64,000 nucleotides of DNA from Morchella semilibera (Eukaryota > Ascomycota > Pezizomycetes > Pezizales > Morchellaceae). Positions 1 through 11,991 of the stretch are shown here, one piece after another. Each line of letters opens with the position of its first letter. Within the stretch, counting starts at the first letter, position 1. The position numbers and the translations under genes were made by a program. The stretch is from contig WBVU01000005.1 of NCBI GenBank assembly GCA_009192285.1, positions 1,062,768-1,126,767 on the forward strand, read 5' to 3'. The notes beneath the pieces were generated by a model, which was given only the letters and a program-made list of their open reading frames with translations, ran no database searches and was not told the origin of the DNA.

Positions 1-3000
1 GGCGTTGCCGGGGGTGGGGGGGGGGGTGTCAGGTCTAGCGCCGGAGGAGCAGCTGATCATAGCGCTATAATCAAGAGGTGGGGATGGAGGCGATACACAT
101 TATGATTACGCCTCCAAGCCGTAGCGCATGGCGGGGATTCTGCGCGATACATATTTTTCGTATCAGCGCACCAGGAAACCATGAGAGTCGCAACGCATGC
201 CAGTGGTGCTGATGTGATTCTCAATATGTAGTTAATATCATCGTGAGCTAGTACTCCAGGGCGTGGCGAGATACTGTTGCACCCTTCAAGGCTACTGGTA
301 CTGGATGTCAGTCTGTGTATATATCATGAATACTCCAGATATTAATCATTATGAACCCCCACCATGCCTCCGACTCTAGAGGTCCTGCAGGGGACGTGGA
401 CGGACACATCCGTAATTCTCTGGGGCGCGGCGGTGGGTATGTAATAAATGTAATACTCCATGCCTGCCACGATGCTAACCCGCTGGGAAATAGCCGTTCG
501 ATCAATACAGGGGGCTACGTGCGCAGAGTACGGGTGGTAAAAGTGCTAAAGGTCATCCAGCAGTAAATTACCTACGGCCGGCTGTGGTAATGGTGCTAGT
601 ATGAATTTATGGTGGAAGCACACGCGTACAAAAAGCGGCCGTATGCAGGTGCGAACGCTGCCGGGGGTATTTCACCGCCGGCCGGCCGCTGGGGGTTTTC
701 GTATATTGTGGTACAGTATAAAGACTCATATCCGTTACATGTAGTCGGGGGAGGTTCAAACAACTAGTGCAAGGGACATCCACCGCTCCAGACCAAGCAC
801 AGGGCACGCCACACGTGTCGAGGAGCTACCGCTACCCACCAGGCTGTACCTCGCCTGTAACAAATTTTTATACCGCCACTGCTCAAAACCCTAACCACCG
901 CTCGGAAACGAAATATATCGCATGACAGAGCCGCATTCTTGGCGCCAAGCCATGGTCTTCCGCTGCTTTATTCTAACCCCCCCCCCAGCATCTCCATTCT
1001 CAAGTGCAGTGGGTAACAAGTGGGGATGACGGGCGTGGAGGTCATAAAGTGCCACTCGCCCAGGTTAGGAGATCATGTTATCTCACTCGCTCGTTCCGAG
1101 GTTCACCGTTGATCACTCGGTTATGAATCTGTCGTGAGTCTTTTTTTTGCTCCTGTTATTGTTAATGGCAGCCCCTAGCATTCTTCCGTAACTAACAGGT
1201 AACGGAAATAAAACACGGGAAAATAGCCTTGACTGATCAGGTAATGGGTTTCTTTCGTGTGGGCGCTGCAGCGCGGCTTTGGTGATGACTGATGTTGGGA
1301 GGGGTATGGATGATTCGGGGAAAAGTAATGTTAGGAAAAGCGGGGACGAACCAAACCATAGAAATGAAGCCGCCCTTACTAGCCCCGGAGGTGCAAAGGC
1401 GGCCTAAATCAATCAACAAGGGGAGAGGGAGAATGAGATTGGAAAGAAGGAGCTTCTCCAAGGACGGCGTTCACTCGGGTTCAAGATAGTTGGACATGGA
1501 GGAGGTAGGGAAACAAGCGGGAACATACCCCAACATGCCAGCCAAGGACAGGAAAGACAAGGGCAGAAAGGGCACCTCGGTAGCAAGACAGCCGAGCCAG
1601 GGGGAACAGGAGTTTGTAGAGAAAGATCACCCCGGGATGGTTCCAGACGGTCATAGAACATAAGTGGTAATGAATCCTAATAAAAGGGGAGGTAAGTTAA
1701 GGAAGAGACCACCCTGTGAAGCCAAGACTAGGGAAGAGAGGTATAAAGAGCGGGGATAGAGTAAGCATGGGCTTCATAGGAATGAAAGCAAATATACTTC
1801 AAGAAAACATAAGGCCCAGAAAACCCTAATTACCCCCGGCCAAGCGCTGGCTAAGCATAGGTAGCGATGTGGGGAGTAAAGATAGAAGGGATGCCTACCT
1901 CGGTAGAGCGTCGGCCGAGCCATAAGAAACGAAACCTAGCACCGACCCTCAAAAGAGCGCTGGCAGTACCAAGGCACATAGGAACACGGATAAGAGAAAT
2001 GTACATACCCCCGAAAGAGCTAAGAAACTATACATGAAATATAAACCGGGGGTAGGAAATAGAGCCACCACCACTGGGGTGCCGCGCTGCCCATCGACAA
2101 ACTGGTAGAGGGAGTATGTAGATGTACCTGGAGTCCAACATGTGCGAGGGTGATGGGTAGCTAGGGGGCCGGTGTATCGGTGCGTATGTATGTGCTTGTT
2201 GACGATCACGTACCTCTCCTAGCTGTTATTTCCTATTAGTATACCAGTCGATATATCCGAACCCCAGTACAGCGCACAACCGCGCACTACAAACAACACC
2301 ACATGAATGTCACGACACATCACTCGCTCAACACTATCATAGCCCATCACTCGCCGCCCGTCATCTCGTCACGGTGCATCACTCGCCATCATGGACTGTC
2401 ACTCGGCGTCATTTTGTATCACTCGCCGCCACATGTTCACAGACTCGCACTCGTTGCCCACCAATGGTGATCGCAGCGTGGGGGTTGGGTGCATTGTGTC
2501 TCTGCAATTTCGCTGGATAAAGCAGTAGGTATGTTATTTTAAAGTAGATCTTACGTCTGTCCTGCACTCCGCTGCAAATGTTAGTTGGTGTACCACATTC
2601 GCGTGAGATGGCACGATATTGTCACCCCATTGGATCTCCGGCGCAAGTTTTAGGATGATATTTTGTGGCTCTTGCATGCGGTGGTTGGAAGTTATGGCAT
2701 ACATACTTGTGTATCGGTGTGCTAATAAAGTGTTATATAATAGTGTGTGAGTGTGTGGGTGTAACTGGAAACGGTGGGTATAGGTTCCGAGAGCATTCCC
2801 GCGGTATAACCGAAGTAAACAGTCAAACAATGAAAAAAATCGGCCCCTGACATACCGAGTGATATTCCATGATGTACTCCCGCCGTAGGCGGTGTGTCTA
2901 TACCTTGTACACAACTAGGGGAGGCATCTCTTCCGCTCCTGCGGTACAAGGCCCCAGACATTTGGATATGGAGAGTCCGCGTTGGTGTTGATTGGTTGGT

Positions 3001-4534
3001 TGGTTGTCGGCAATGGGCGGTGGAGGAAAATTATTATATTTTCTGTCGTCTATCTTTCGTTCGGTGACACGGGGATATATCAAAGACAAGCCGATTAACG
3101 GAAAGGATTTTATGAGAACGGCGGTGAAGTATGCAGAAGGAATCCGTCTTTGGCTAGTGCAGTCCATTGGTTGGTTTACCCGCGGTGGTGATAGGGGCAT
3201 GGGGGATTGAGCTACTTGCTTATTTGTAACCTAGGGGGAGCTGCGGCATATTTATACTAAGAAAGGTAGCTTATAAAATTGAATGAAACACATGTGACAT
3301 TGTTTAAAAAAAAAGGAAATACTCGATTGTTGATTAGAAATTGAATGACTCAACATAGTATGGTTAATGAGAGATGTGGCTCATAGAAGATTGCGTAGCC
3401 TCGTAACCGGTGTGTGCAACGTTGAGTGGATCAACCACTTCGGTCACGTAGTCGGCGGCGTCAACGCGTAATTATGAGTTTTCCGGTGCCTCATATAATC
3501 TGCTTATGCCACAGCGCAGAGGAAATGGAAAGCCACTAAGTCTGGTTTGGACCTGGCAATGAAAAAAAATACTAGCAAGTGTTGTGCCAAACTGACCGCG
3601 GGGGTGTTACGCCCGTAGGGTTGCAAAGTGTGTATTATAGGACGAGAGAGGCTCTTCTCGCTGCGGCCAATCACTGAGAATGTCCAAGATTATCATAGTC
3701 TGCAAGTATTTTGAAGGGATCGGAGATAGCGCAATCTACCATCAAGCCCTTAAGCTTGCGTGCTGCTGCCTGATACTCCCTTGGAATGTTCCCAGTGAAA
3801 CAGGGGCTCTTAATTAAGTTCCATCAAGAAGTAAAATTTGTATTACCCCTAATCCCATTGCCTCGCTACCAGCAAGGGCTGATTGAGGTATTCCTCGGGT
3901 GGTTGACTTACCCCCATTTAACCCCCTTTGAATTCTTTAAGTGGGTGGGGCTTCTGGTATAGCCCAGTCAGCTAATGTCTTTTTGGATCTTCTGATAGTT
4001 GGGAAAGAGCTGCCATCTGACCGTCATGGCTATTGATGCCGCTTTCGAGAATGTGGTTGTGGAAGGTATTGAAGTCATTATTGAGGGTCGGCGAGGCTTT
4101 ACCCAAATGCCAAAACGGCATTGTAATAAAGATTGAGTTCGGAGAAGTGGACAGTATCCCTTCGTCTCTCAGTAAGATGCTGGCTCTCACCTATCGGATA
4201 GTGCACGTTTATGCTCGGCTACTTATTAATGGCTGGATTGAAGCTTTTCTTTCCCCTCAAGCTGTGTCTATTTATTTGTTTACGGTACAAAGGCGTTATG
4301 CAGAAGTCGGTTCGTGTGGCGCAACGCAGAGAGGCTCAGGAGCTGAGTCAGCTGCATGAAATTATCATTTCCTATCCGAATATGTAGTCCTTGGCATGAT
4401 CATTCCATGGTATGCCTAGTTGCGGGGTCTAGATCCGCATATTCCATATCCCACACTTGACACTTCTTCATCCGCATTACCAACCTCCTAGCTTCTAACT
4501 CACAACTCGCACCTCTCAACGACTGGCTACAAAA
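1..4534. other. Gene-free stretch
   Basis: I find no credible gene here. Open frames are short and lack splice-joined extensions. The stretch holds a purine-rich block (about 1290-2010), two small similar hairpins (1575-1599 and 1898-1922), an array of TCACTCG repeats (2319-2455) and a GT-rich tract near 2740-2765. The rest shows nothing I recognise. Confidence 0.6.
2319..2455 (+). repeat. ATCACTCG repeat array (forward orientation)
   Basis: ATCACTCG occurs exactly at 2319, 2346, 2378 and 2418. GTCACTCG occurs at 2398, and a looser GCACTCG form closes the array near 2448. Spacing is irregular at 20-32 bp, and the intervening sequence is partly similar (TCATGG, GCGTCAT). No reading frame runs through it. 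The same octamer forms a reverse-oriented array at 33237-33561. Function is unknown; a protein-binding array or the remnant of a tandem repeat are both possible. Confidence 0.7.
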
Positions 4535-6416
4535 ATGAGCGGGCAGGGACAGGGCAGCTCAAGCTCCATGGAGCTCAAGTATGTCAACATCGCAATTGAT
4601 ATTGGGCCTAAGATGACGCAGGCGACCTGGGTAAGGCACCTTCAGGTTTAGGGCCACCTACTGCTAACAATGATAAGATACATACCACTAAAGATGCAGG
4701 GCCCAGATTGCGAGGCCTCCACGCTTGGCCTCGGTACAATGTAGGTTCCCAGTTACGCCGGTATCACTGAACCAGCACCGTTATTTGGCTCGATCATATT
4801 CTGACGATATGCCCGCTCGCCTAAGACTACAGAAGACAAGCCGATAGATCCACGTCTACGTGATCTTAAGGTAAGCAATAAGTTAAACCGCGTTTCCCTA
4901 AACTATGGCTCAACTACTTGCACTTCTAGGATCCCAGGAATCCCCCGCTCATTGAAAAGGACAGCACAGCTCTGTACGGCGACCTTGACAGGTTAGGAGA
5001 GTACGGGGAGCAGCTTTATAGGAAAGGCTATTACTGTATGGCGGTGCCGATCAACTTATTATTCGGCGAGGATGATTTCTCAGGCCAGGACGCCCAACGC
5101 TTGCACGATACCCGTGTCCGGGTTATGATAGACTTTTTAAAAGAGGTGCAACGCGAAATGTGGAATGCCAGCCCCAACAATGCGCTGCCCAGGAGATACA
5201 AAGCAGTCTTCAACATAAGCCTTGGCCAACGGGTAAGCTGTCCATGCTCATCGATCTTGTCCAGTGCTGATGAGGCTTGTGATTTAACAGGACGTAACCG
5301 AAGATGTGCGTAAGGTGTTTGAGGAACTGGCTGTTTTGATTGGTCTCAAACCAGAAGATCTTCGAATCACTTCCGCAGCGAGGGATATTGTATACGCTGA
5401 TATCAATCCTAACGAGATGGGGCACACTTTCAAGGTAACCGATCTACACGCTCGGTGTCTAAGTTGACATGGCTAAGTACTGTATCCAGAACGGGGATCT
5501 ACATATGGCTGTGCACCATCTTAGGGATAGAATAGTAAGTAAAAACCTCCTAGAGCAGACGTGGTGTTGGCAGGAGTGCCTAGTGACCGTGCGACTAATG
5601 TAAAAAAAAATGTAAATAGGAATTCACAAAGTTTGAACTGAAGATGGACCAGGGGGGGTCAATCCACCTAGAAGTCGTAGATACATCATATGTACTCGTG
5701 CCGCTTGAAAGATTGGTTCACCAGAGCTGGGAATATGCAGTAGACACTTGCATACCTGGGTATGTCCATCGGTCCTTAAGCCTCATATACTCTTATATTG
5801 ACAAGACAAATACAGTCAGGGGAAACCATATGGCCCCCATAACCGCCCGGGTTCCTCTTTGGGCTTTATAGAGGGGTTAGATTGGGTGTTTGACGAAGCA
5901 TCCAAAGGTAACACCGATACTCTCCTCCGGATGGTGCAATCTGGCCGCCCTATAGTAGGCACGGCGATGACGATTCGTAACGTCCATGAAAGAGTCCTAT
6001 TTCATATTAATAATCTGATAGTCGCTGAAATAGCGAAGCTCGATGCTACAAATGCCGAAATACACCTAAGGAGCGGAATATATACGCCCATGATGCGTAA
6101 GGCGGTGTCAATGTTTCATGGTGATCGGCTGCATTGTTGGCCCATGTTTGTCACAGTATTCATCCTATATATATATGTGTTTCTAACGAACTTTAGGCGG
6201 AAGGCATGGTTCCCTGGGGTAACTGAATTCTCGCAAGACGAACCAGACGAACTTATTCCTATGGAGTGGATAGAGGACATATCCAGACTTATGGACATAT
6301 TGTTTCCCCACAGCGGCAACACACCTACCCAAGCGTCTACGCCTCCTCTAGAAGAGGCCCTTACGAGAATGTGTCTGGGTGAGACGGATTCCGACAGTAA
6401 TCTAGCCAGAGACTGA
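4535..6416 (+). CDS. Multi-exon gene, possible divergent Hsp70-like (actin-fold ATPase) protein
   Basis: The ATG at 4535 follows a pyrimidine-rich leader. Exon blocks I can join by eye are 4535-4630, 4678-4740, a block ending at 4870, 4930-5232, 5291-5434, 5490-5534 and 5620 to about 5759. Downstream coding blocks lie near 5874-6120 and 6197-6416 (stop). Introns are 47-86 bp with GT-AG ends (examples 4631-4677, 5233-5290, 5435-5489). Exact joins at intron 2 and after 5759 are unresolved, so a broken copy is possible. The N-terminus reads NIAIDIGPKMTQATW, then LHAWPRYN about 20 residues on. This recalls the phosphate-1 loop and the NWPG segment of fungal Hsp70-like ATPases, and the stretch around DVTEDVRKVFEELAVLIGLK fits the family's helical region. 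The glycine-rich phosphate-2 region is not seen. Multi-exon coding is well supported; the family call is weak. Confidence 0.5.
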
Positions 6417-7164
6417 GCAACAATCGGCCATAAGGGAAAATGTGACCTCCGTTCTTGATGAGTAACCTGGGTTTAGATTATTATGGCCGTGTGCCGCTCG
6501 ATTCTATGTATTTTTCATTATCACACAAACGATAGCTAAAACATCTCTTGTAGTACACAAATGTATCCGTATATTTTCTGGTATGAATGTTCCACCTAGT
6601 ACCTCTCGTATATGTGACTATAATAAACCCCGTAATACACCAGCGCGTGCATCCGGCCAGAAATGCATATTCAGCACGTAGCCTAAAGATCCGGTTGGAT
6701 AGGTATCATTCCCGCTCCTCCTTTATTTTTTTTATTTCTTTTTTCCTTAATCCATACTCGCAGACAGCCGCACGGCTATGGCGACATACTATTTTATGCT
6801 CAGGACGTCCTCCCTCCAGTGCACCGCCAGCTCAAAAAGAAAAGAAAACTACATACACATTCCCGCTCCTGATCCTCAATGACACTGAAGAGGTGGTGGA
6901 TATATCCGCCGATCGAGCGGAGACCTCTCCAAGGCTTGAACACTCCACGTACTTTCCTCAATCGCTTGAACCTAAGATGAAGGTAACTGATGGATAGGTC
7001 TAAATTATAAAACATTGTGAAAAGACCTAGCAAGCCACGCCGGGGGGCTAGTGAGAGTGCTGAAAGCTGCGCATATAGGCGAATGTCTCCCCACGGTTGC
7101 ACAGTAATTAGGTCTGGATACGGATGTGAGTTTTATGGCGCCGGTCACTGTTGATCTATGTACC

Positions 7165-7290
7165 TTTGGGCTATTCAAGGTTAACCCTAACCCTTGAATT
7201 GAGTGTTTGTTTTCCTTTGATTATGGCTGAGAAAATGAATTAAAACTAAATTGTGTATTGAATGGATGAATATGGCTCTAGCTCTGTAGC
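7165..7290 (+). repeat. Direct repeat unit A (partner of 7535-7772)
   Basis: This unit starts with a telomere-like AACCCTAACCC block and contains ATGGCTGAGAA, a following AAATTGTGTA and ATGGCTCTAGCTCTGTAG. The same landmarks recur in the same order at 7535-7772, with about 370 bp between the units. It is a local diverged duplication of unknown origin and has no long reading frame. Confidence 0.65.
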
Positions 7291-7534
7291 CGTGAGTACT
7301 AGTCCGGTGCGGCGCTCTGTAATGAAGGGGTATAATACTGTTCCCCTTCACCAGGTCTTGGCGCTCTTTACATACAAAACCATCGCTAATAACCTCTCAA
7401 CAAGACAAGATACCATAAATCCATGAAGCCATCACACCTATACCTACAATTTGGCTCCATAGATATCCTGTCTGGTTGGGAGGTTGTTCGCGGCGCAGTT
7501 TATGTCACCTTTAAGGCGCGCCGCGCCATACCTC

Positions 7535-7772
7535 TGGGGCCATTTGAGGCTAACCCTAACCCTTGGGTTGGGTAGGTTTTCTCCCGATCATGGCTGAGAA
7601 GGACCTAAACAAAATTGTGTACAGTCAACTTTGGGGCAACGACGAACCTGGGACAAGAAATTTTAGTCAAGTGGTTATTATTAGCCTGAGCGCTACTGTC
7701 TTGACTGACAAACGCCCCTGTTCGTCGTTCAACCACTTTCGTCGTTGCCCCAGTATGGATATGGCTCTGTAG
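7535..7772 (+). repeat. Direct repeat unit B, interrupted by a small element
   Basis: This is the second copy of the unit at 7165-7290, with the telomere-like block at 7551-7563, the ATGGCTGAGAA landmark and a terminal ATGGCTCTGTAG. Relative to unit A it is interrupted between AATTGTGTA and the ATGGCTCTGTAG landmark by the inverted-repeat element at 7633-7751. The interruption gives a relative age: duplication first, insertion afterwards. Confidence 0.65.
7633..7751. mobile_element. Small inverted-repeat element (MITE-like), 119 bp
   Basis: The ends are perfect 14-bp inverted repeats, GGGGCAACGACGAA at the left and its complement at the right. A second, inner inverted pair (GTGGTT and AACCAC) suggests a foldback structure. 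It sits inside one copy of a duplicated unit and is absent from the other, which supports insertion. No coding capacity and no clear target-site duplication are visible. Confidence 0.65.
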
Positions 7773-10179
7773 TAGTGGTATTTGACCCAATTCGAACCCT
7801 AACCCTGAAAATACGAGATACTTTGGCCGTGTTTTGGGCCGGCCGTTGGGCTAGAATCATACCAAGTTTATAAAAAAAGGGTCTATCCGGTTGGCGCGGG
7901 GATCCATGGGTTGGTTGAATGGGCCTAATAAAATAATCACCCCCAGAAGCTGCAGAGGTGTTTTTTTTTCAATTCAATCTATGGATTGCAACTAACTCAG
8001 CGCGCGTCAGAGCCGGAGTTGTCACATCTCCGGAAAATACATAGGTATTTGGATTTTGGGGTTATGGTAAAGTAATACAAGCTTCGGATATCTTCGCAAC
8101 TAACTAAACGCCTACTAAAAATTTCGACTTTGAATCAACGGCCGAGTACGTCAATAACTAGCTAACGATTCACTCACGGGTCAATATTACTACGTACATG
8201 ATGGCTAAAACACATACGCTGTACCCAGTGTGCTGGAAACCAAAACGCTGCACATTCTAACTTGACGCCGCCCAAACACACCCCGACACACCAACCCAAA
8301 ATACGTTCTAGGCGGAGCGTCGGGCACCCATTCCCTCTAGTATTGCCTAGAGTGCACTCAGAGACGCCTAGATATTGAGTGTTTGCTCTGTAGGGAGGAG
8401 CTCACTCCGGGTGGTAAAGACGGTTGGTTTTGACCGCAGAAAGGAATTGATAACACTCTTTTGCAGTCCCTGGTCGCAGTATGTATCAACGCTCATGCTA
8501 GCCTGGAAATGGTTGCATGTCTGGTACATCCTCCTGATCAGACCCGCCGCATGTGTCTCCCCCGCAGTGGAATGTTGCAGAGGGACCATATTGTGGGATG
8601 TCAGAAATGGCCTCGCGACCAGGCAACAACCAAATTTTGAACGTATCCCGTATTAAGATCCTGGACCATATAACTACCGAGGATGGTTGTGGTGTAAGGC
8701 GATGTTGAGGTTGCGTTCTCGTGCGGGTCTTGCTTGCAACGAGGATTTCCGGTTATTTTTATTTTTGACACCCCACTATATCATAAGCCTTCCAACCGTG
8801 GTTCCTGGTTCCTGGATTTCGTCTTGGCAACCAGTCGTTCCACCGCGGGATATATATACCGTAAAAACTCGAAAGCTGGCTCGTGGAACGGTGAAGATCA
8901 TGGGTTTTGGTCTTATCGAACGCTACCCAGCTCTCCGGCTCGAGCGTATGTTCCAGCGCCAATCTGAAGAGCCCCACGTTCCCGTACCCCTGTATCCCGG
9001 CACCCCCGAGGCGGCGTGCGGTGTATGTAGAGTACATGACAACACTTCCAGTCCACTGCGACCAAACCCGACTCTGGGGGTCAGTCGTTGTTAGAGCTCA
9101 CTCTGGCACCTACCACTTGACCAACCTGGGCCCGAACTCCAGACTCAAACGATGGCAGTCCTGAATAGCCACATATGCTAGGCCGGTGTTCGACGAGCAA
9201 GGCAGACAGACACCCCCATTGTGGGGGTTATATACCGCCCCCGCAGAAACGAGGCGGTAAGGCTCCGCCTTGGTTTCGCACCGGATGCTGGCTGTCGTTC
9301 AAGCCCTGATTCGTGTCGTACCTTGTTCGCAGTCGAGGTGGGGGTACCTGGGTGTAGTGAGGAGATGGAGCATACGGAGGGGGGGTTGGCGGCCGTGTGT
9401 TCGCGTGGTGGTGGTCCGTGCTTTTGTGGGGTTTGTTGTAGCGTGGGTTGTACGGAGGAGCCCCCACATCCCCCATCTTCTTACCGAGCCCTCCGGCGTA
9501 ATTAGTCGGGATGCAGTACCCGCGCTGTCAAGCCATTCTCGCCCCTGCTGACGGCCAGGGAACGTTCCACTGTCGCCGTTGGCGGTTGGACACATGTTCC
9601 ACCGTTTGAGTGCATTGTTTATACGGTGCCGACAACCAGAGCAGGCTAGGTAACGTTGGGCGGGGGCCTAGGGTGTCGTGGGCTAGGCGGCAGGTTACGG
9701 ACTGATGTCATATAGATGGCAATGAGTGGAATGGCCTGTGGACTTTGGTTCTTGGTCTACATCAGATGTCATGTAGCCATGTTTTCTACTACGGGCGCAC
9801 AAACAGGCGAGTAGCCGCATGGTTCTCCCAGGCGCAACTGCCGGAAGGTAAATCTACAGCCTAGCAAGTACCCACTGCTGCACCCGCTCGCAGAAATCAG
9901 AGTGACGGTATCGACAGGGGCCCTGGACCAACCACAAAATTGACTCTACCGGCGCCAAGTGACAACTACAGCGCAGCACGAGGCTGTGAAGAACAACATG
10001 AAGATTAAGCTCTCGGCTAAGCGCATGCATAAATAAATCCCGCTGTACCAAGAGATTGTATAACCCGGGACGCTCGGCGGCTATGTAGACACCCATCTCT
10101 TCTATCATGCTCACCGAACTGTCGGGATCTCTCGCTATCTTGATCTGCGCAGGGTTCTTCAAGGTGCCAGTCTGGTGTG

Positions 10180-10272
10180 TAACTGCGATTTTGAACATGG
10201 CTGATATTGCATATGCACAAAAACCCGACAGGACGTCGTTTTTGTGTTCAGAACACTATCAGGTTGTGAGTA
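10180..10272. mobile_element. Degenerate copy of the 46372-46498 MITE
   Basis: The core ATATTGCATA, an A-run with CCCG, then a T-run and GTGTT..GAACAC, ending in TTGTGAGTA, follows the same order as the element at 46372-46498. The left terminal repeat is eroded, and part of the right interior is missing. It is non-coding and best read as a decayed non-autonomous transposon copy. Confidence 0.5.
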
Positions 10273-10591
10273 CATCGCCCCCCCCCTCAGTGCAATCGAG
10301 ATCGTCTTCAAGGCTGAACTTTTGTGCGAAGGCATCATTATCATTGGGATGGAGTTGTTTGCCAAGAAGCACATATGCAGCTGCATGCACTGCGGATTGT
10401 CTCATTGCTCGCCCAACGTCGAATGGATAGTTTGACAACATATCACATTTGACGGTCCAATCCACAAACACGCTCTCTCACTCCTCACAGTACAGACCAC
10501 ATGTTCCTCTCACGCCTACCCACCCACATAAAGCACCACCGCTCCCTCAGCACCCTTCCCCTCCCCAGAGCGCGCCATCCCCTCGACCACC

Positions 10592-11991
10592 ATGTCAGCC
10601 CCAGGACCAACAAGCCCTTTCCCCGACAGCTCTGGCACCGTCTGCCGCCATACTACCCACGTCGACATCCTCCTGTTCATCCTCCTTGTTCCCATCCTCC
10701 ACGCCTTCACCGCACCACCCTCCCCCGGCTCCCGCTTCGGCAGCACAGCAGCCTCGTTCCTCATCTCCCTGCTCTCCCCGTACCTCGCCGCCGCAAATGC
10801 AGTCCACATCATCGGGCAGCGCTTCCGCTCCTGCCGCACCGCGTTGCAGAGGGCCCTGCGGGCACGTGCGCTTTGTATGCTCGTGCCGCGTGAGTGGGGC
10901 GCCGGGTAGGAACCCTCTCTCCCATGTGGGGGGTGTCAAACGCTAACTGATAGCAGAGAGCTAGTAGATCCATCGATCACCACAGTCCATGGACAGCTCC
11001 CCTCCCCCAAGGACGGCAAATACGACATAGTGCTAGTCCCAGACTGGTACCAGGTGGAACCGCAGCTGCAGGCCGTCGGCACGGGGGAGATGAAGCTCGC
11101 GTGTAGTCCGAATCTGGTGAGGGCCATGGCGGCAATCGTGCACATCATGTACGGGTCCGTCCTGATCTACCAAGCGCGGAATCCCCCGGTCGGCCCCGCC
11201 GGCTATCCGTACAACGCCTATGCAGTGGCGGCGGTCCCGTATGTCTTCATGTCCTTCCTGAACCTCATTGCGCTGCTGTGCCGCCCACACTACGCTGGCC
11301 TCTACGTCGTGGGGTTCCGAGGGGAGAGGCACTATCCCGCTAAGGCCGCCGCCACACCCGACTCAGAAAAGGGCCCAGACGTAAAGGTCAGCGAGCCGCC
11401 CAGCACCTGGGCCCTGGACGCAGAGTCCAGGTCAGCCGGCACCGTCGGCTACGCCTACTCCCTCACACAAGACAGCTACGCATCCTACGACCGCGAGCAC
11501 AGAGTAACCCCCCCCCCCCTCTAAACCCAGATTTACACTAACACCCGTCCCTACAGCGCCGCGAGCTCACCGCCCTAACAACGCAATACCTCCTCCTCAC
11601 CGCCGTCTTCGCAGCCCCCTACCTCGTAATCCACGCGCTGCCCGCCCTCCACGGCACCCCCAGCACCATCGCCACCGTCATCGCCCTGGCAACAGGACAG
11701 GTGCTCTGCCTCGTCATGGCGCTGGTAGAAGGCTGCATGCTGAAGCGCTGCCGCCTGGCCAAGCCGCCCGTCCTCTTCCCGTTCACGGACTGGCACAGCC
11801 TCAAGTGGACGCGGCCGGCCGAGGTCCGCGTGTGGTGGGACCGCCTCCTCACCGGGCAGGAGGCCGTCGGCGTCCTTGGACGGGCTGTCATCTCCGCGGG
11901 TATCATTGTTGTGGCGAGTATTGGTGTGGTGGGGTGGAGGATCGTCGCCAGGGGGATGTGGGGCGCTGGGGTGTGTATGCTGGGGGCCTGA
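10592..11991 (+). CDS. Polytopic membrane protein, paralogue of the 22413-23964 gene
   Basis: Three exons are 10592-10905, 10957-11503 and 11557-11991, with introns of 51 and 53 bp (GT-AG). Joined, they give a 431-residue protein. About seven hydrophobic segments are visible: two in exon 1 (VDILLFILLVPILHAF; SFLISLLSPYLAAANAV), two in exon 2 (near AAIVHIMYGSVLIY and VPYVFMSFLNLIALL) and three in exon 3. A loop of roughly 80 polar residues follows the fourth segment. Both introns fall at the same place and phase as in the gene at 22413-23964: after VPREWGAG versus VPRDSGLG, and after EHR versus EHK. Shared motifs include ALCM-VVP, VPYV-MS-LNLI-LC and GY-AY. The first intron could instead use GTGAGT at 10890, but the conserved position favours GTAGGA. 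I do not recognise the family. Coding sequence is GC-rich compared with its flanks. Confidence 0.75.

Larger units (their letters stand above)
6417..10591. other. Gene-free stretch with small repeats
   Basis: No gene is supported. The stretch holds a diverged direct duplication beginning with telomere-like blocks (7165-7290 and 7535-7772), a nested inverted-repeat element (7633-7751), a third telomere-like block at 7794-7808 and a short element near 10180-10272 related to the MITE at 46372-46498. Several open frames of 70-130 codons around 8.4-9.6 kb overlap one another on both strands and show no conserved motif. Confidence 0.55.

Noticed and set aside
2319-2455. CRISPR-like array
   Set aside because: Repeats are only 8 bp, spacing is irregular, and the window is eukaryotic.
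10449-10946. 165-codon Pro/Ser-rich frame
   Set aside because: Overlaps exon 1 of the membrane-protein gene in another frame; its proline-serine richness is a by-product of C-rich codons.
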